Origin: Camarhynchus parvulus
Taxonomy: Eukaryota; Chordata; Aves; Passeriformes; Thraupidae
Assembly: GCF_901933205.1 (NCBI RefSeq)
Contig: NC_044574.1
Span: forward strand, 16,663,733 to 16,727,732
Reading direction: 5' to 3'
Length of the DNA stretch: 64,000 nucleotides
In this document: positions 49,540 to 60,556 of the stretch, in pieces
How the letters are laid out: every line of letters starts with the position of its first letter
Numbering within the stretch: the first letter of the stretch is position 1
Program-made: the position numbers and the translations under genes
Notes under the pieces: model-generated
What the model was told of the DNA's origin: nothing
Databases searched by the model: none
Seen by the model: the letters and a program-made list of their open reading frames with translations, nothing else

Positions 49540-49720
49540 AGCTCAAGGGCAGCTGCTAATGTAGGTGATCTCACACCTCAGATGCAAAGGATATAAAGAC
49601 ATCACATTTATGCTTTATATTTATTTGTTATGACATTGCCCTGAAGAAAACTAACATTACTGTTAAAAGAGTAATACACATCATGCAGCGAATGATAGCC
49701 TGATCTGTCATGACAGAAGG
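49540..49720. promoter_or_regulatory. candidate regulatory element with T-box-like palindrome
   Basis: AGGTGATCTCACACCT at 49563-49578 pairs two inverted T-box half sites (AGGTGA / TCACACCT). An E-box CAGCTG lies just upstream (about 49550-49555). Inference only. Confidence 0.18.
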
Positions 49721-49923
49721 TACAAAAGTTGTGAAAGTCTGTTATCTTCAAACTTGGCTCCTTGATCCTTTAGTAAAAAATGTGTTCCATTTGTAACAAG
49801 TGTAATTAAAACCATACTGATTAATTCAAGACATAACCAAACATCCTAAATCCTGTGAATCATTTACATAGCTTTCTGTAGTCTGTTGCTTTATTCATTC
49901 TGCTTACTACTTGGAAAATTCAG

Positions 49924-49968
49924 CCTCATCTTCAGATGCAAAACTTAGATGCACCATGAAAGATTTTG
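49924..49968 (+). other. possible 45-nt exon-like segment
   Basis: A fairly pyrimidine-rich stretch (TTGCTTTATTCATTCTGC...) ends in AAAATTCAG, followed after 45 bases by the consensus donor G|GTAAGTAAA (GT at 49969-49970). One frame is open (SSSDAKLRCTMKDF). A second acceptor (CATCTTCAG) lies inside the segment. No partner exon is seen. Low confidence. Confidence 0.15.
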
Positions 49969-49991
49969 GTAAGTAAAAGCATGTTTAAAAG

Positions 49992-50003
49992 AGAGAGAGA
50001 GAA
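49992..50003. repeat. short (GA)n run
   Basis: Six alternating GA units, a minor microsatellite. Confidence 0.7.
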
Positions 50004-53000
50004 AATTAATGCAATTGCAACAGTTCTTCATAGAGTAATCTCAAAAGAGGTTGAACTTCAGTGCAGGATCCATGAGAAAGCTCTTCAGTGATACCAAGAT
50101 CCTGGTTCTAGAGAAAGATGGGCTAGATTGCAATCTTCACCATGTTTTACATGCAGAGAACTGATTGAGTCCAGATGAAAGTTGAGCATTTTGCAATAAC
50201 TACTGCATGTAGCCTTCAGACCTTGATGTGCTTTGTGGAGTGCAAGATGCAGATTTTTTTTTCTCTAAATTCACTATTCTAAAGCAAACAACTATGCTAA
50301 ACAAACCTTCAGAACAACAATGATTAAGGTTATGTCAACACTTCTCTGCAATTTTTCTAGGGACTACAGTTCAATTAGGAAAAATTTACCCCAGCCTGGC
50401 ATCTAGTTCAAAGATAAATCAAAGCTTACTTAATTTGGAAGAGAAAAACTCTCTGACAATTTATCATGCACAGGAATGAAGGGAAAACAAAATTAATGAT
50501 GTTTCAGGATCTATTTTGCATATACTGGATAACGAAGATATTTTTAGAAAAAATCCCATGCAACTTCAGTGCAACATTTCCTCTAGCTATTTGAGGCAAC
50601 TGTGCTAACTGCCTTGTAGATGGACATTGCCTAGGAAGTATCATTCCAAAAGCTTAGAAAAACCATTAATACACTCTGCTTTGACTGCAGAAGGAAAAAT
50701 TATATCCCTGCATGCAGTAATCCTTTTAATGCCTTTCATGCAGACAAACATCAAGAAGATATCTGTCAGTCCTTGGGCTAGAAGCTCTATTTATATGATC
50801 ATTTTGAGTGGAAGATGCAGATAGGGATGAGTGAAGAGTAGAACTCTGTCCCTTGTGTTTTGGAATGTGATGAGGGACAGATGTCTTATACTTTAGAAGA
50901 GATAAAACCTCTGGTTCTGTGAAAAACAACAGAGGGTCAGAAAAAAAAAAGGTGTTTAGATAAAGGAAAAGGGAATGAGAGGAAGCCAAGCACAGCAATG
51001 TGTCTCTTTCTCCCCTGTTCCCACTGCAATGCGCAGTATTTTCGCTGTGCAGCCTTCTTCTCTTTTTTGAAGAGTGGGTCTGACTCCCTCTGCATTCTTG
51101 TCATGCTGTAAGTGTAGGGGGGCTAAGGGGTGGGGATATTTTTTTAAGTATGGAATTTGTGCAAGGCTGACAGCAAGATTAATAGAGGGGACCATAAGGA
51201 TTCCTGCTGAGCACTCTATTAAGCCAATAAGCACCGAACTAAGAAAAATTTGCACAATGGACCATAATGGCTTCTGAACAGATGTTCTGGTCTACCGTGT
51301 CCAAACCCTACTTTTGAAATAATTTCTAAAGTTGGCTCCACCTTATAAGTAAGTTCTTCTAGTTTCCACTATATACTAAGTAAATATAGTAAGTCAACAG
51401 CTGGGGTTTTATCTTCCTTGTTTATAAGCAGAAGTGATTTTTTTCACCTTAATATCCTTGCCCATATTCATATAAATTTTAGTTTTCATTTTTCTACTGT
51501 ACCTCATGTCTCTTCCCTTATGCACGCCCAGTTAGTCTTGTTTTCCTTCCTTGGCTATGCTTTACATCTTCTCCAGAATACTTGTTTTTCTTCAGCCTTG
51601 TTCTTTCTTTTTCACTGTTTTTTTCCTGATTTACAGCAGATCCTCTTACTCCCTCCCAACCTTGCCCTTACTCTGTTTCTGCCTTCAGCTTAACCTCCTG
51701 TTCATGAGTCCATAAGCTCTAATTTATCTTCCACTCTAGTGCTTGTTTAAGTAAAATTTAAGAATTTTTTTTCTCCCCACTCCAGTGTTACAGAGCATGG
51801 GAGTTCTGGGGCCCTTAAAAAGGCAGCTGGTCCCATTTTGTAAGGAAATCATGCACAGGTGCTGGGAATCATCCAGGGGTTTCCAGCCCCAAAAGTCATA
51901 GAAATGTATGTATATGTTTGTGACTGGGGAAGGCTTTAGATTTTTTCCTTTCCTCTGGGAGGGAGAGGATTGAAGCAGCTTAGTAAAGAGAAAGACAAGG
52001 ACTGGAACAGCAGTAGATGAGAGAGGCTCCCTTCCCATGACACAGTAGCGCCATCTGAACTTTGGGAAGTAGTTACCAGTTGCCATGGATCTTTTATAGT
52101 TAGATTACTGCCATATCTGACGTTTGGCATTCAAGATGTCCATTTTCTGACTGTATCAGCAAATCGTGTCTGTGACTGCCTTTGTTAACAAATGGCAGAA
52201 GAAGAAACAAGATCAAAATTCTTTGTAAGAATCAAAGGAAGAGTATCAGAATAGAAGATGTACTTCTAAAAGGACATTTGAGGATCAGCTTGACAGGTGA
52301 TGGCTATGTGTCTTGAAAATGGCTGTGGCAAGCTAACCTTCAGGCATGAACAGACCACTGAAGCTGTAATTATTAGATTGATTATATAGGTTCTAGATCT
52401 GATGTCAGAAGCTAAGTCTTTTGGTAAGAGAATTCCTGGTCAGGATGATGTAAGACTTTTAAGTATAACTCTTGGTTTCCTGTATGTATTAGGATTTGAT
52501 TTTTTTATCTCATTTATGGCATGTGATATCTAATTATCTGTGGAAATGCAAATCTGAGGAGTGGATGCTGACCTGGCTTCTGACCTGAAATCTGTTTCCC
52601 AGAATGTCAGATGATGAACTAAGCCCACAGTTCTCTTCATTCTATTTATAACCAATTTAAAAGGTTCAGGCAGAGCTTGCAGTTTTCTGGAAGCCACTAT
52701 GATTGTGGCTTTTGCCTGCATAGCATTCACTACCCTATCTGATATACTGAGGTTTTGATATAACATTGTGATCACAGAGGAACTCTAAAGCTCATCAGTC
52801 CCACCTTGTCTAAAACAGAAACCCTGGCCCCAGTAATATGATTGTCTGATATAATGAAAAGTGACTGATTCCTTTTCTTATAAAATGACCTATAAAACTC
52901 AGTGAATTTTCTTTTAAACTGATGAATTATTATCACTGTTGAGGTATCCAGTTGGGATACAAACCCTGAGCTTTGAAATTACTTTTGCATGCTGCCCCAT

Positions 53001-53529
53001 TTTATATATGTATTTGTTTTTTAACAGAAGAAATATTCTTAATTGTGAATTTTTGCTTGCATTACATAACACAAATTCAGATGCAGGATAATAAGATCTG
53101 AGCTAAATAAGATTGCTATTATATTCATGAATTCTGCTGCATCTCAGACTTTTTATTATATTTCCTCCATAGAAGTTGTCCATGCTTTTCTGTTTTCTAC
53201 TGCTAAGTGGTCAGTTGAAATTTCAAAAATAAGTGGAAATCCTCATAAGAAGTGGATCTGCACCTACACATCAAAACCAGACAACAGACAATAGTGCTAA
53301 TAAACTGCTTTTGGTAGCACATACCAAAATTTAGCCCTTCAGTGTGAAGAGGCATTTCTCAGACTGTTCCTTAGATTTCTGCACTTGAGTACCAAAAAAG
53401 AAAGCAGTATTTCAAGGCAGTATTTCAAAGTATTTCCTTTTCACAGCCATGCATATACACTTATCTTACCCATTAGTTATTTCTCAGCGTTAAATGTGAT
53501 GAATTATTTCACATGAGAAAATTAAACAA
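50004..53529. other. non-coding, no gene seen
   Basis: AT-rich with short frames on both strands, the longest 116 codons minus at 51736-52086 (no recognisable product). A near-direct repeat (GCAGTATTTCAAG / GCAGTATTTCAAA) lies at 53404-53429. Confidence 0.5.
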
Positions 53530-53840
53530 AAAGCTGACAACAATGGCAGTGCTCCCCTGTCTCTCTTGCCCCTAGAGAAACAGGAGGAACTAGGCAAAGA
53601 GCTGCAAATTTATAGGAGTTCATTTGGTTGACTGAATAGATGCTCTTTAATCCCACCATGCTCCATATTTTCAATCAAAAAGCCAAGCATTTAACAAAGG
53701 CTTTTGCCCTGAATAGAGGTATCCTGGAAATTGCCTGTTTCCTGTGGCAGCGGTGAGATTCCCAGCCACTTGAATTGTATGAGTCAGAGCTCTCAAACAG
53801 GTCTGTGTGTGACTGCCAGTGGCAGTGTGGCAGTGTTTTT
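53530..53840. promoter_or_regulatory. candidate regulatory element: SOX site and TGGCA repeats
   Basis: ACAACAATGG (53537-53546) is a full SOX-family consensus. CTGCCA-G-TGGCAG (53813-53825) is a perfect 6-bp inverted repeat, immediately followed by another TGGCAG; both resemble NFI half sites. The segment is GC-richer and less repetitive than its flanks. Inference from motifs only. Confidence 0.2.
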
Positions 53841-55015
53841 CTTAGCAGCTGGGGCAGTTTAGAAGTTATAATGGAAAGATTTTCAATGACTTCCCAATTA
53901 TTTCTGAATATGCTCAGAGTTCTGCTTTGATGTTGCCAACATCGTATATGAAAGTATCTGAGTTTTCCAGATGTTTCCTCAATAAAGTAAAGCATTTTAG
54001 CTCCCAGTGACCAAATCTTCCCTTATATATTTAAAGTTCCTTTCCAACCACAAAGAAAAATCCTAGATGAATTAAATCAATAAAATTACAGTTATACAAT
54101 TCTGTTATCTGTGTCCAAGCTGGGCTGAAGTTCACAGCACGGAACAATCTATGTTTGTTAAGATCGAACCTTTTCCTGGATGGGATCTACACTGAAACCT
54201 GTTCTCTTTGTACCTCTTGGAAATGCAGATATGTTCATCTGTTGGTGACTTCTAAAAGCAGTTTTCGGTTGAGGGGAAGATCAAGTATTTTGCTTCAAGT
54301 ACAATTTTAGGCTCCCAGTTATCACAGCATTCATATTTCCTATTAAGTTATTTTTAAAGTCTAAAACAATGAGGTGTTAAATACAGTTTTAGAAATAATC
54401 AGGATGTTTATAAACAAAGTTCATGAATGCTGGATTGGATGCTGGATGCTCCTCAGAGATAAGGACAGACATCTTTTGCAAAGAATATTTCAAAAAGCAA
54501 TTGAGAGTAAAGAATTAATTTTTCTCTCTACTGCTTTTGTGTCTCAAGAATTCAGAATTTGAGAACTGATGTCATAAAATATCTGTTATTGAAAGGGCAG
54601 CAATAGCATTCACAGGTTTCATCACTCACAAAAAAGTTTCTAACCTTCTCTTGAAAAAAAGCCCTTTTAGTGCCTGGTAAATTGAAATTCCATCAACAAG
54701 AGAATGACTTTAACACAATATTGAATTAAACTTGCATTACTACCAACTACAGATGGATCTTCATCTGTTGTAACAGCTACAATATTTAAGAAGACTCAGT
54801 CATTGCACTGAAAATATTTAAGCAGCCTTCCATACATTTTATGTATGTCTTATGGTAACCACCAACCATAACAAAGATTTAATGTCTGTATTTTCATCCT
54901 AGTAGCAAAAGAAGATAGTCAGTTTTCAAAATACTTTGAAATGGATCATTTACAGGTTTACTCCTGTCACTGTTTTACAGAAAAATTTAAACATCTCTGC
55001 TAAAAAGCCCAGTAA
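53841..55015. other. non-coding, no gene seen
   Basis: AT-rich. A short direct repeat (GCTGGATTGGATGCTGGATGC) lies near 54429. Nothing else is supported. Confidence 0.5.
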
Positions 55016-55036
55016 ATTATTATTATTATTATTATT
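55016..55036. repeat. (ATT)7 microsatellite
   Basis: Seven perfect ATT units. Confidence 0.95.
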
Positions 55037-57636
55037 AAAATAATAAATATTATTCTTTTAATGTTTAAATGAAATAATTTTCCAGCACACGTGGTATTAT
55101 GCATTTATGAAATTTTAAAATATGAATAATTTTTGTTAATACTTAAGGATGAACTGTGGTGTTGCTGAGCCTGATTACGAAACACTGATCATTGATACCT
55201 CTGCTGATCAGGATTTCACTTCAGTCTTCTGGGCTCTCATCCAACACATTTTGTTCTATGGTGCCCTTTAGGGATGCTCCTAAACTTCCTTCCAGCCACA
55301 TTCAGTAGCAGTTACTGACAAAGCCACCTCCTTTGGAAATACAGCAGGGAATTTGTATTTGTGTATGCAATTGCTTCCATTCCATCTGCAAATACAGTTG
55401 ACAAATCAGCGCTCTTTTTATTTTTTGTCTTGCAGATTTGCACTCTGAACTTGTGCAGAGTTAAAAGTTGTAATCATAGAACCAGGTAATCTATTCTTGG
55501 GGTAACTTAGAATGTACCATAAGTACCTATAAATGATTGATATATCAAATTGGCATATCAAACTTCAGATTGATACAGCAGGCGCATTTGGACTTTTCCT
55601 TTTTCTGATTAATAAAGTCCGAATGTTAGGGAAGTTTGGTGTACTTCCTTTCAGAGGTAAGAAATTTCACTTAAAAAACGAGGTTGAGAAATCAGTTGAG
55701 AATGGTCGACAGTTTTGTCCTTGACCAGAAGAGGTCACCCTTGTGTGCGGCATAAAGTGAATCTGAACCCCCTTTACCCCTTTTTCTACTTCATCAGAAA
55801 TCAGGGGCTCTGGTTTAAATGAAAGATATTCTATCCAACTTTGCTTGAATTTGGGGAAGTTTTGGAACCCAGGGTGGATCCAGGTTCCAGACCTCAATCC
55901 TTGGTTTTCTGAGCAAGGTGGTTCTGCTGGGGTTCAGGTAATTTCAACCTCTGCCACTGCCTGAAGGTCTTCACTTGTTCCTTCTGTGAGGAGATTCACA
56001 TAATATCTCCAGCTTGTGTGGGTTTCAATGAAAAAAAAAAGTTTATGAGATCAATTTTGATATGTTAATTGATATTTGGTGAAAGGTGAAACGTGATTTT
56101 AAAGATATAGATTTCTTTTATTACTTTATATTCATTTTTTAATGAATTGCTTTTAATCTTACAGAACATGTCTTTAAAAAAAATCATTATAACATTTGTT
56201 TCTTCCCCTTCTCTTGAGAATTTGAAATTTAAGAGATGTATTCTTATGGGTACTGTACATTCCTCTACTCCTTAACTGGGAGTATGCAAATGCAAATTCA
56301 GACCATCCTCCTTCTCTCTGGGCACAAACTTTGACTTCTCATCTTAGATTTTTTTTTACTTCTTTTCCTTCTTTAAAAGAAAAGCAGTGTCCTTTCACAC
56401 ATGTAACCAAGACCTGGAAGTCTGCCAGCATCTGTCTGACTCATCATTTTCAAAGGATGCTGTGAATGCTGGGAATCAAATTCTAGCTGTGAGACTGGAG
56501 GTAGACACTAGAGTGCCAAATTCCATTGCCACTTTACCATTTGAGCCCACATAAGAAAGACAAGCAAAAAGCAAAGCAGCTCTTTCTGTTGTTATCCTGC
56601 TACCAATCATCACAGAGCCAACATGGCTCTTTATACTAAGAATATGAATAATGTACAAAAGAATTTTAAAAAAATACCTTTAGGCTAGAAAACTGAGACT
56701 AATCATAATATTGTTTTTCATGAAAATAAGACTTGCTTTGAAGTATTTTTGCTACTTCCTTACTATTCCCTTGGCTATATTTTGTTTTCATAATGTTTAT
56801 TCAGTTAACTTAGATTTTTTTATACTTGTCTGGTCTTAATACCTTCTCTTTTCCCCCTTTCTTTTGATTCATGTTTTTTTCAGTTTTCTCAGGCTGATTT
56901 ATCTCTGTCAAGTATTGCTTCATATTGCAAGGCAATGGACATAAATCCATTACTTATGGGATGTCTATTGCTGCAGAAAAATGTGTTTCACATGGAGCTC
57001 GATTTTTTCCCCCAAATTTAAAAATTATTATCCTTTTATGAAACATGAAGATCAATCATTAAACAGAACAAAATATAACCTAGGTGTTTAATTTTAAAAC
57101 CTATAAAGTCCTAAATAAGCATTTTCTTCCACAGAATTGAGGAGGCATTACTACTGTGTATGTTCAGATATTCTAAGTTTAAGCCATAACCTTCGATACC
57201 TATGCAGATTAAACATGTGACTTTCTTGAACCCATCTTTCTTACATGCACCCATGTTTCTTACAATAGCTATGATGAGACCTTGGTTAATATTACTGTAA
57301 TATATTTTGAATGTTGCAAAGAAAGTATTAGCATGGTATCAAGGCAGACAATCAAAATCTACTGGAATCATAGTTATAAGAGGCTAATAATCTCACTGGA
57401 TATATTTGGAAACAAATTACTTCTATGTCTGCTGCATGAATATGATGCAGGGATGGAAAATATCTAATCAAAATTATTAGTGTTTAGATTTCTGTGTCTT
57501 GTGGCTACATATCTTGTGGTAGAGAACTTCTTACCTTTACTCAACTTATTTCTTAGATTTGTACTGTCAGATAGCTCCCAGGTGGGACTGAGATTTTATG
57601 CTTTTAGTCACTTCTGACACACTAAACATATAAGTT
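55037..57636. other. non-coding, no gene seen
   Basis: AT-rich. TTTCAG|AG|GTAAG near 55650-55660 juxtaposes an acceptor and a donor with no room for an exon. No known repeat recognised. Confidence 0.5.
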
Positions 57637-57700
57637 TAAATCCCTGAAGTCAAGGACAAAATTCCTGTTCATCTTGGTAGGTTCAAGATTTCACCCCAGG
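57637..57700. repeat. possible remnant of an ancient amniote repeat
   Basis: The string around CCTGAAGTCAAGGACAAAAT, then CAAGATTTCACCCC, resembles a dispersed bird/reptile sequence (GACTTCAATGGG...AGGATTTCACCCC) that I recall from many introns. I cannot name the family with certainty. Confidence 0.25.
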
Positions 57701-58960
57701 CATCTTGGGAGACAGCGCTTGCACTTCTTAACATCGCAGCAGTTTTTGACAGTAAGTAAAACAAACACACTTTAAAACTTGCTGATTTTAAGCCACATTA
57801 CTCATCAAAAGTCTTTCTGTATAGATTGAAAATTTCTCCTTTGTTTTTTGAGTTTTTTTTTTTTTAATAATGGGAAATTGGAGGTACCTGTATACTAAGT
57901 AAAGAGTTTAAGTGATATAGCATTCATCAAATTCTTTCATTTAAGTCTATTGAAATAATTGTTGTTGGAGTATATTAGAAACTGATTGAAATGTCAGACT
58001 GAACCTGTATTTGGCTAGAGTGAACTGTCTCAACGTCTTCTTAAAATCACTGCATGTCCTTTCCTTCAAGTGTTGCAATTTGAAACTTGAATAATATTCA
58101 TCCAAGGATTCATATTTCCTTCAATTAAATGTATTTAATAAGAAGTTAAGTATATATAACATAGTTTAGCTGTTGACTCAAAGCTGTGTATGCTAAGAAC
58201 AATACTCCTACATTTACACTTTTAGTTACTCAAATGAGGAACTAGAACTGGATCTTTGTTACATATTCCCTACAGAATTTCTCTAAATCTAGAAATTTGC
58301 ATGCATTGCCAGGTTAGAAAGTCAGCAAATTACTTATTCACCTTCTTTTGCTTAGTGTATGCACACATCTTCTATCACACAGAAAGCAATTAATTTTTCA
58401 ACCAAAAAAAGCCATTAACCTGAAAGAAAACATTCTGCTACGATCCATGGAGTTGTGAATTTCATGCATCACATTCTGCTGAATGCTGGACAGTGTGAAA
58501 GACACAAACAAATACCCTTTGCAATATTCATCATGTCCTTTTTAGATTGAAAACTGAGCTCAGCTTCTACTGAATTTAAATACACCAAATATTATTTTGC
58601 TTACCAATAACATCAGGCATTTTTTGATTAATATTTGATCAAAATATTGATTTGGTATTCTCAGCACACATTCAAAAAGCTCGACATGACAACGTCATGT
58701 TTATGACATCATGCTCTCCCAAAAAAGCACTTCTCCCAGTGGCAAGATTCAGCCAAGCTCTGCTTCAGCAGCAGCAGTTCTCCAGCAGAGGCTGAACTCC
58801 CGCAGGGGTCCTACAGCAGCCTGCTGACTGTTCTTGGGCACTCCAGAACATGGTTCCCAGTATCAGATTTCCTTCTGCCTTGAGTAGTTAACAACAACTG
58901 TCTGACCCTTTCCCCCACAACAGAAAGCAGTGCACTAGAAAAATCCATGCTTCTTCTCTT
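57701..58960. other. non-coding, no gene seen
   Basis: AT-rich, with a somewhat GC-richer piece at 58725-58920 just before the A/C tract. A short micro-splice pattern near 57742-57755 (GCAG, 12 bases, GTAAGT) is too small to support. Confidence 0.5.
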
Positions 58961-59098
58961 AAAAAAAAAACAAAAAAACCAAACCAAACCAAACCAAACA
59001 AAAAACCCCCAAAACAAAACCAACCAACCAACCAACAACAACAAAACTAAAAAAACCCCAAAAAACAAAACAAACCACCAAAAAATCCCCCAAAAAAT
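58961..59098. repeat. A/C-only low-complexity tract with (AACC)n
   Basis: About 138 bases almost entirely A and C, with runs of CAAAC, CAAC and AACC units and poly-A blocks; single T interruptions at 59048 and 59086. The W/F/G-rich minus-strand frames here are artefacts. Confidence 0.9.
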
Positions 59099-60522
59099 CA
59101 TCAATGAAAATAATTAACTTTTGCCATGAAAAACATCTCCACAATTGGATCTATTTCTGTATTTTGAGAAAAACATTGAAATTTCTTTCCATGTGATACA
59201 TATGTTTTTTTAACTTTTGTAGCATCAACACTCATCTGACTGAAGAGTTGATAGACATCTTGTAACTACATCTGGGTATTTAAAAAAATCTCTAATTTTC
59301 AAGAGGGTCATGACTAGCTGTCTTACTCCTACTTACTGTCCCTGCCTGTCCTAGGTGATATTCCCAGCATGGCCATGCATACCTTGAAGGGTAGCGATTT
59401 TTCAATAGAGGTAAAGGAAAGACAGAGAAAGGATAAGTGGATGTTACGTTTTTAATATATTAATATACAACTGAGACATTAGTCCTGTGTAGAATAGTTA
59501 CCCTGTGTTACAACTGTATCTTTGCCTTGACTGCAGAGCTAGCCTTTGGTCTTGTTTCAGGTACTGTTTAAAACCGGTACATACAGCACAAATATACTTA
59601 AAGACTCTGGCATAAAATGGGTATACTGAGGGAATAAAATTTTAAATAAAATCAAAATCTTTGGCATATCAGAAATAGCAGGAAATATATTTTTTGAACA
59701 AATTCTATCCTCAATATTTTCACAGGAAGGACTGCCTCTATTTTTTGCTACGCCTATAAAAATAGATAACTGTGGAAAAAAGAATACCTAATCTGGAGAC
59801 ATCATACCAAAGCATGGGCACTGAAAAGGTATGTTACTAATGTATCTAAGTATACAAAAAGATTAAAACAAAAACTATAAAATTAGTCAGAAAACAAGAA
59901 AAGGCAAAGAAAGGCAAGAAAAAGAAGACATCATGCCACTGAAGCAGAAGACTTTTTTTAGGAATGGCTGAATCTTGGGTAACATATTAGTTAGTGGGTA
60001 GATGAATATGTAAACACATTTAGGGATTCAGTTTTGCAACAACTTTTCTAAGTCTGCTACAGTATGTAATTTCTAATCAGGCTCTTATGACATTTTCCAT
60101 TTAGTCCTTCTCCTTGTTCTATGAACAGTATTTGAGGAACTAGAGATTCAAACGCAAAATGTAAACATTAATTTACTGATCTTTGATGACAATTTGATTA
60201 TTCTCGTACTACCAGAGCAAGCATTTTGGATGTTGATGAGCAATTTGATGTCAAATTTAGTGCAGTCAAAATGACAACACATTCACGAACATGTCTGTAG
60301 TGACTCTCAAACTGCTGACCTAAGTAAAACGTAAGTGAACAGGGAGAAGGTACAAGATGTTAAAGAGTGTTTTATTTTGAATCAATCTTCTGTAGCTAAG
60401 ATAACTAAAATAATACTGCTATATGGAGCACCTGAAGTTGTATAGTAGTGTTTTTCAGAAGTATTGAGAAGAATTAGGCATCAAGATACCATTGAAATCA
60501 TTGAATGGGGATTGGGAAGATA
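59099..60522. other. non-coding, no gene seen
   Basis: AT-rich; an AAAGGCAAG-type purine repeat near 59894-59927. Nothing else. Confidence 0.55.
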
Positions 60523-60556
60523 GGCAGTCGTGGATTAGTTTCCTTTCATGACTGCC
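60523..60556. repeat. 10-bp hairpin (one G-U as RNA), 14-nt loop
   Basis: GGCAGTCGTG (60523-60532) pairs with CATGACTGCC (60547-60556), nine Watson-Crick pairs plus one G-U if transcribed. Within chance expectation. Confidence 0.7.

Noticed and set aside
54001..54060. TTTAAAGTTCCTTTCCAACC, similar to the CR1 3' end
   Set aside because: The flanking sequence does not continue the CR1 match, so I cannot support a second CR1 copy.
58811..59144. Minus-strand frames rich in W, F, G and V resembling a membrane protein
   Set aside because: Produced by the A/C-only low-complexity tract; not a transmembrane gene.
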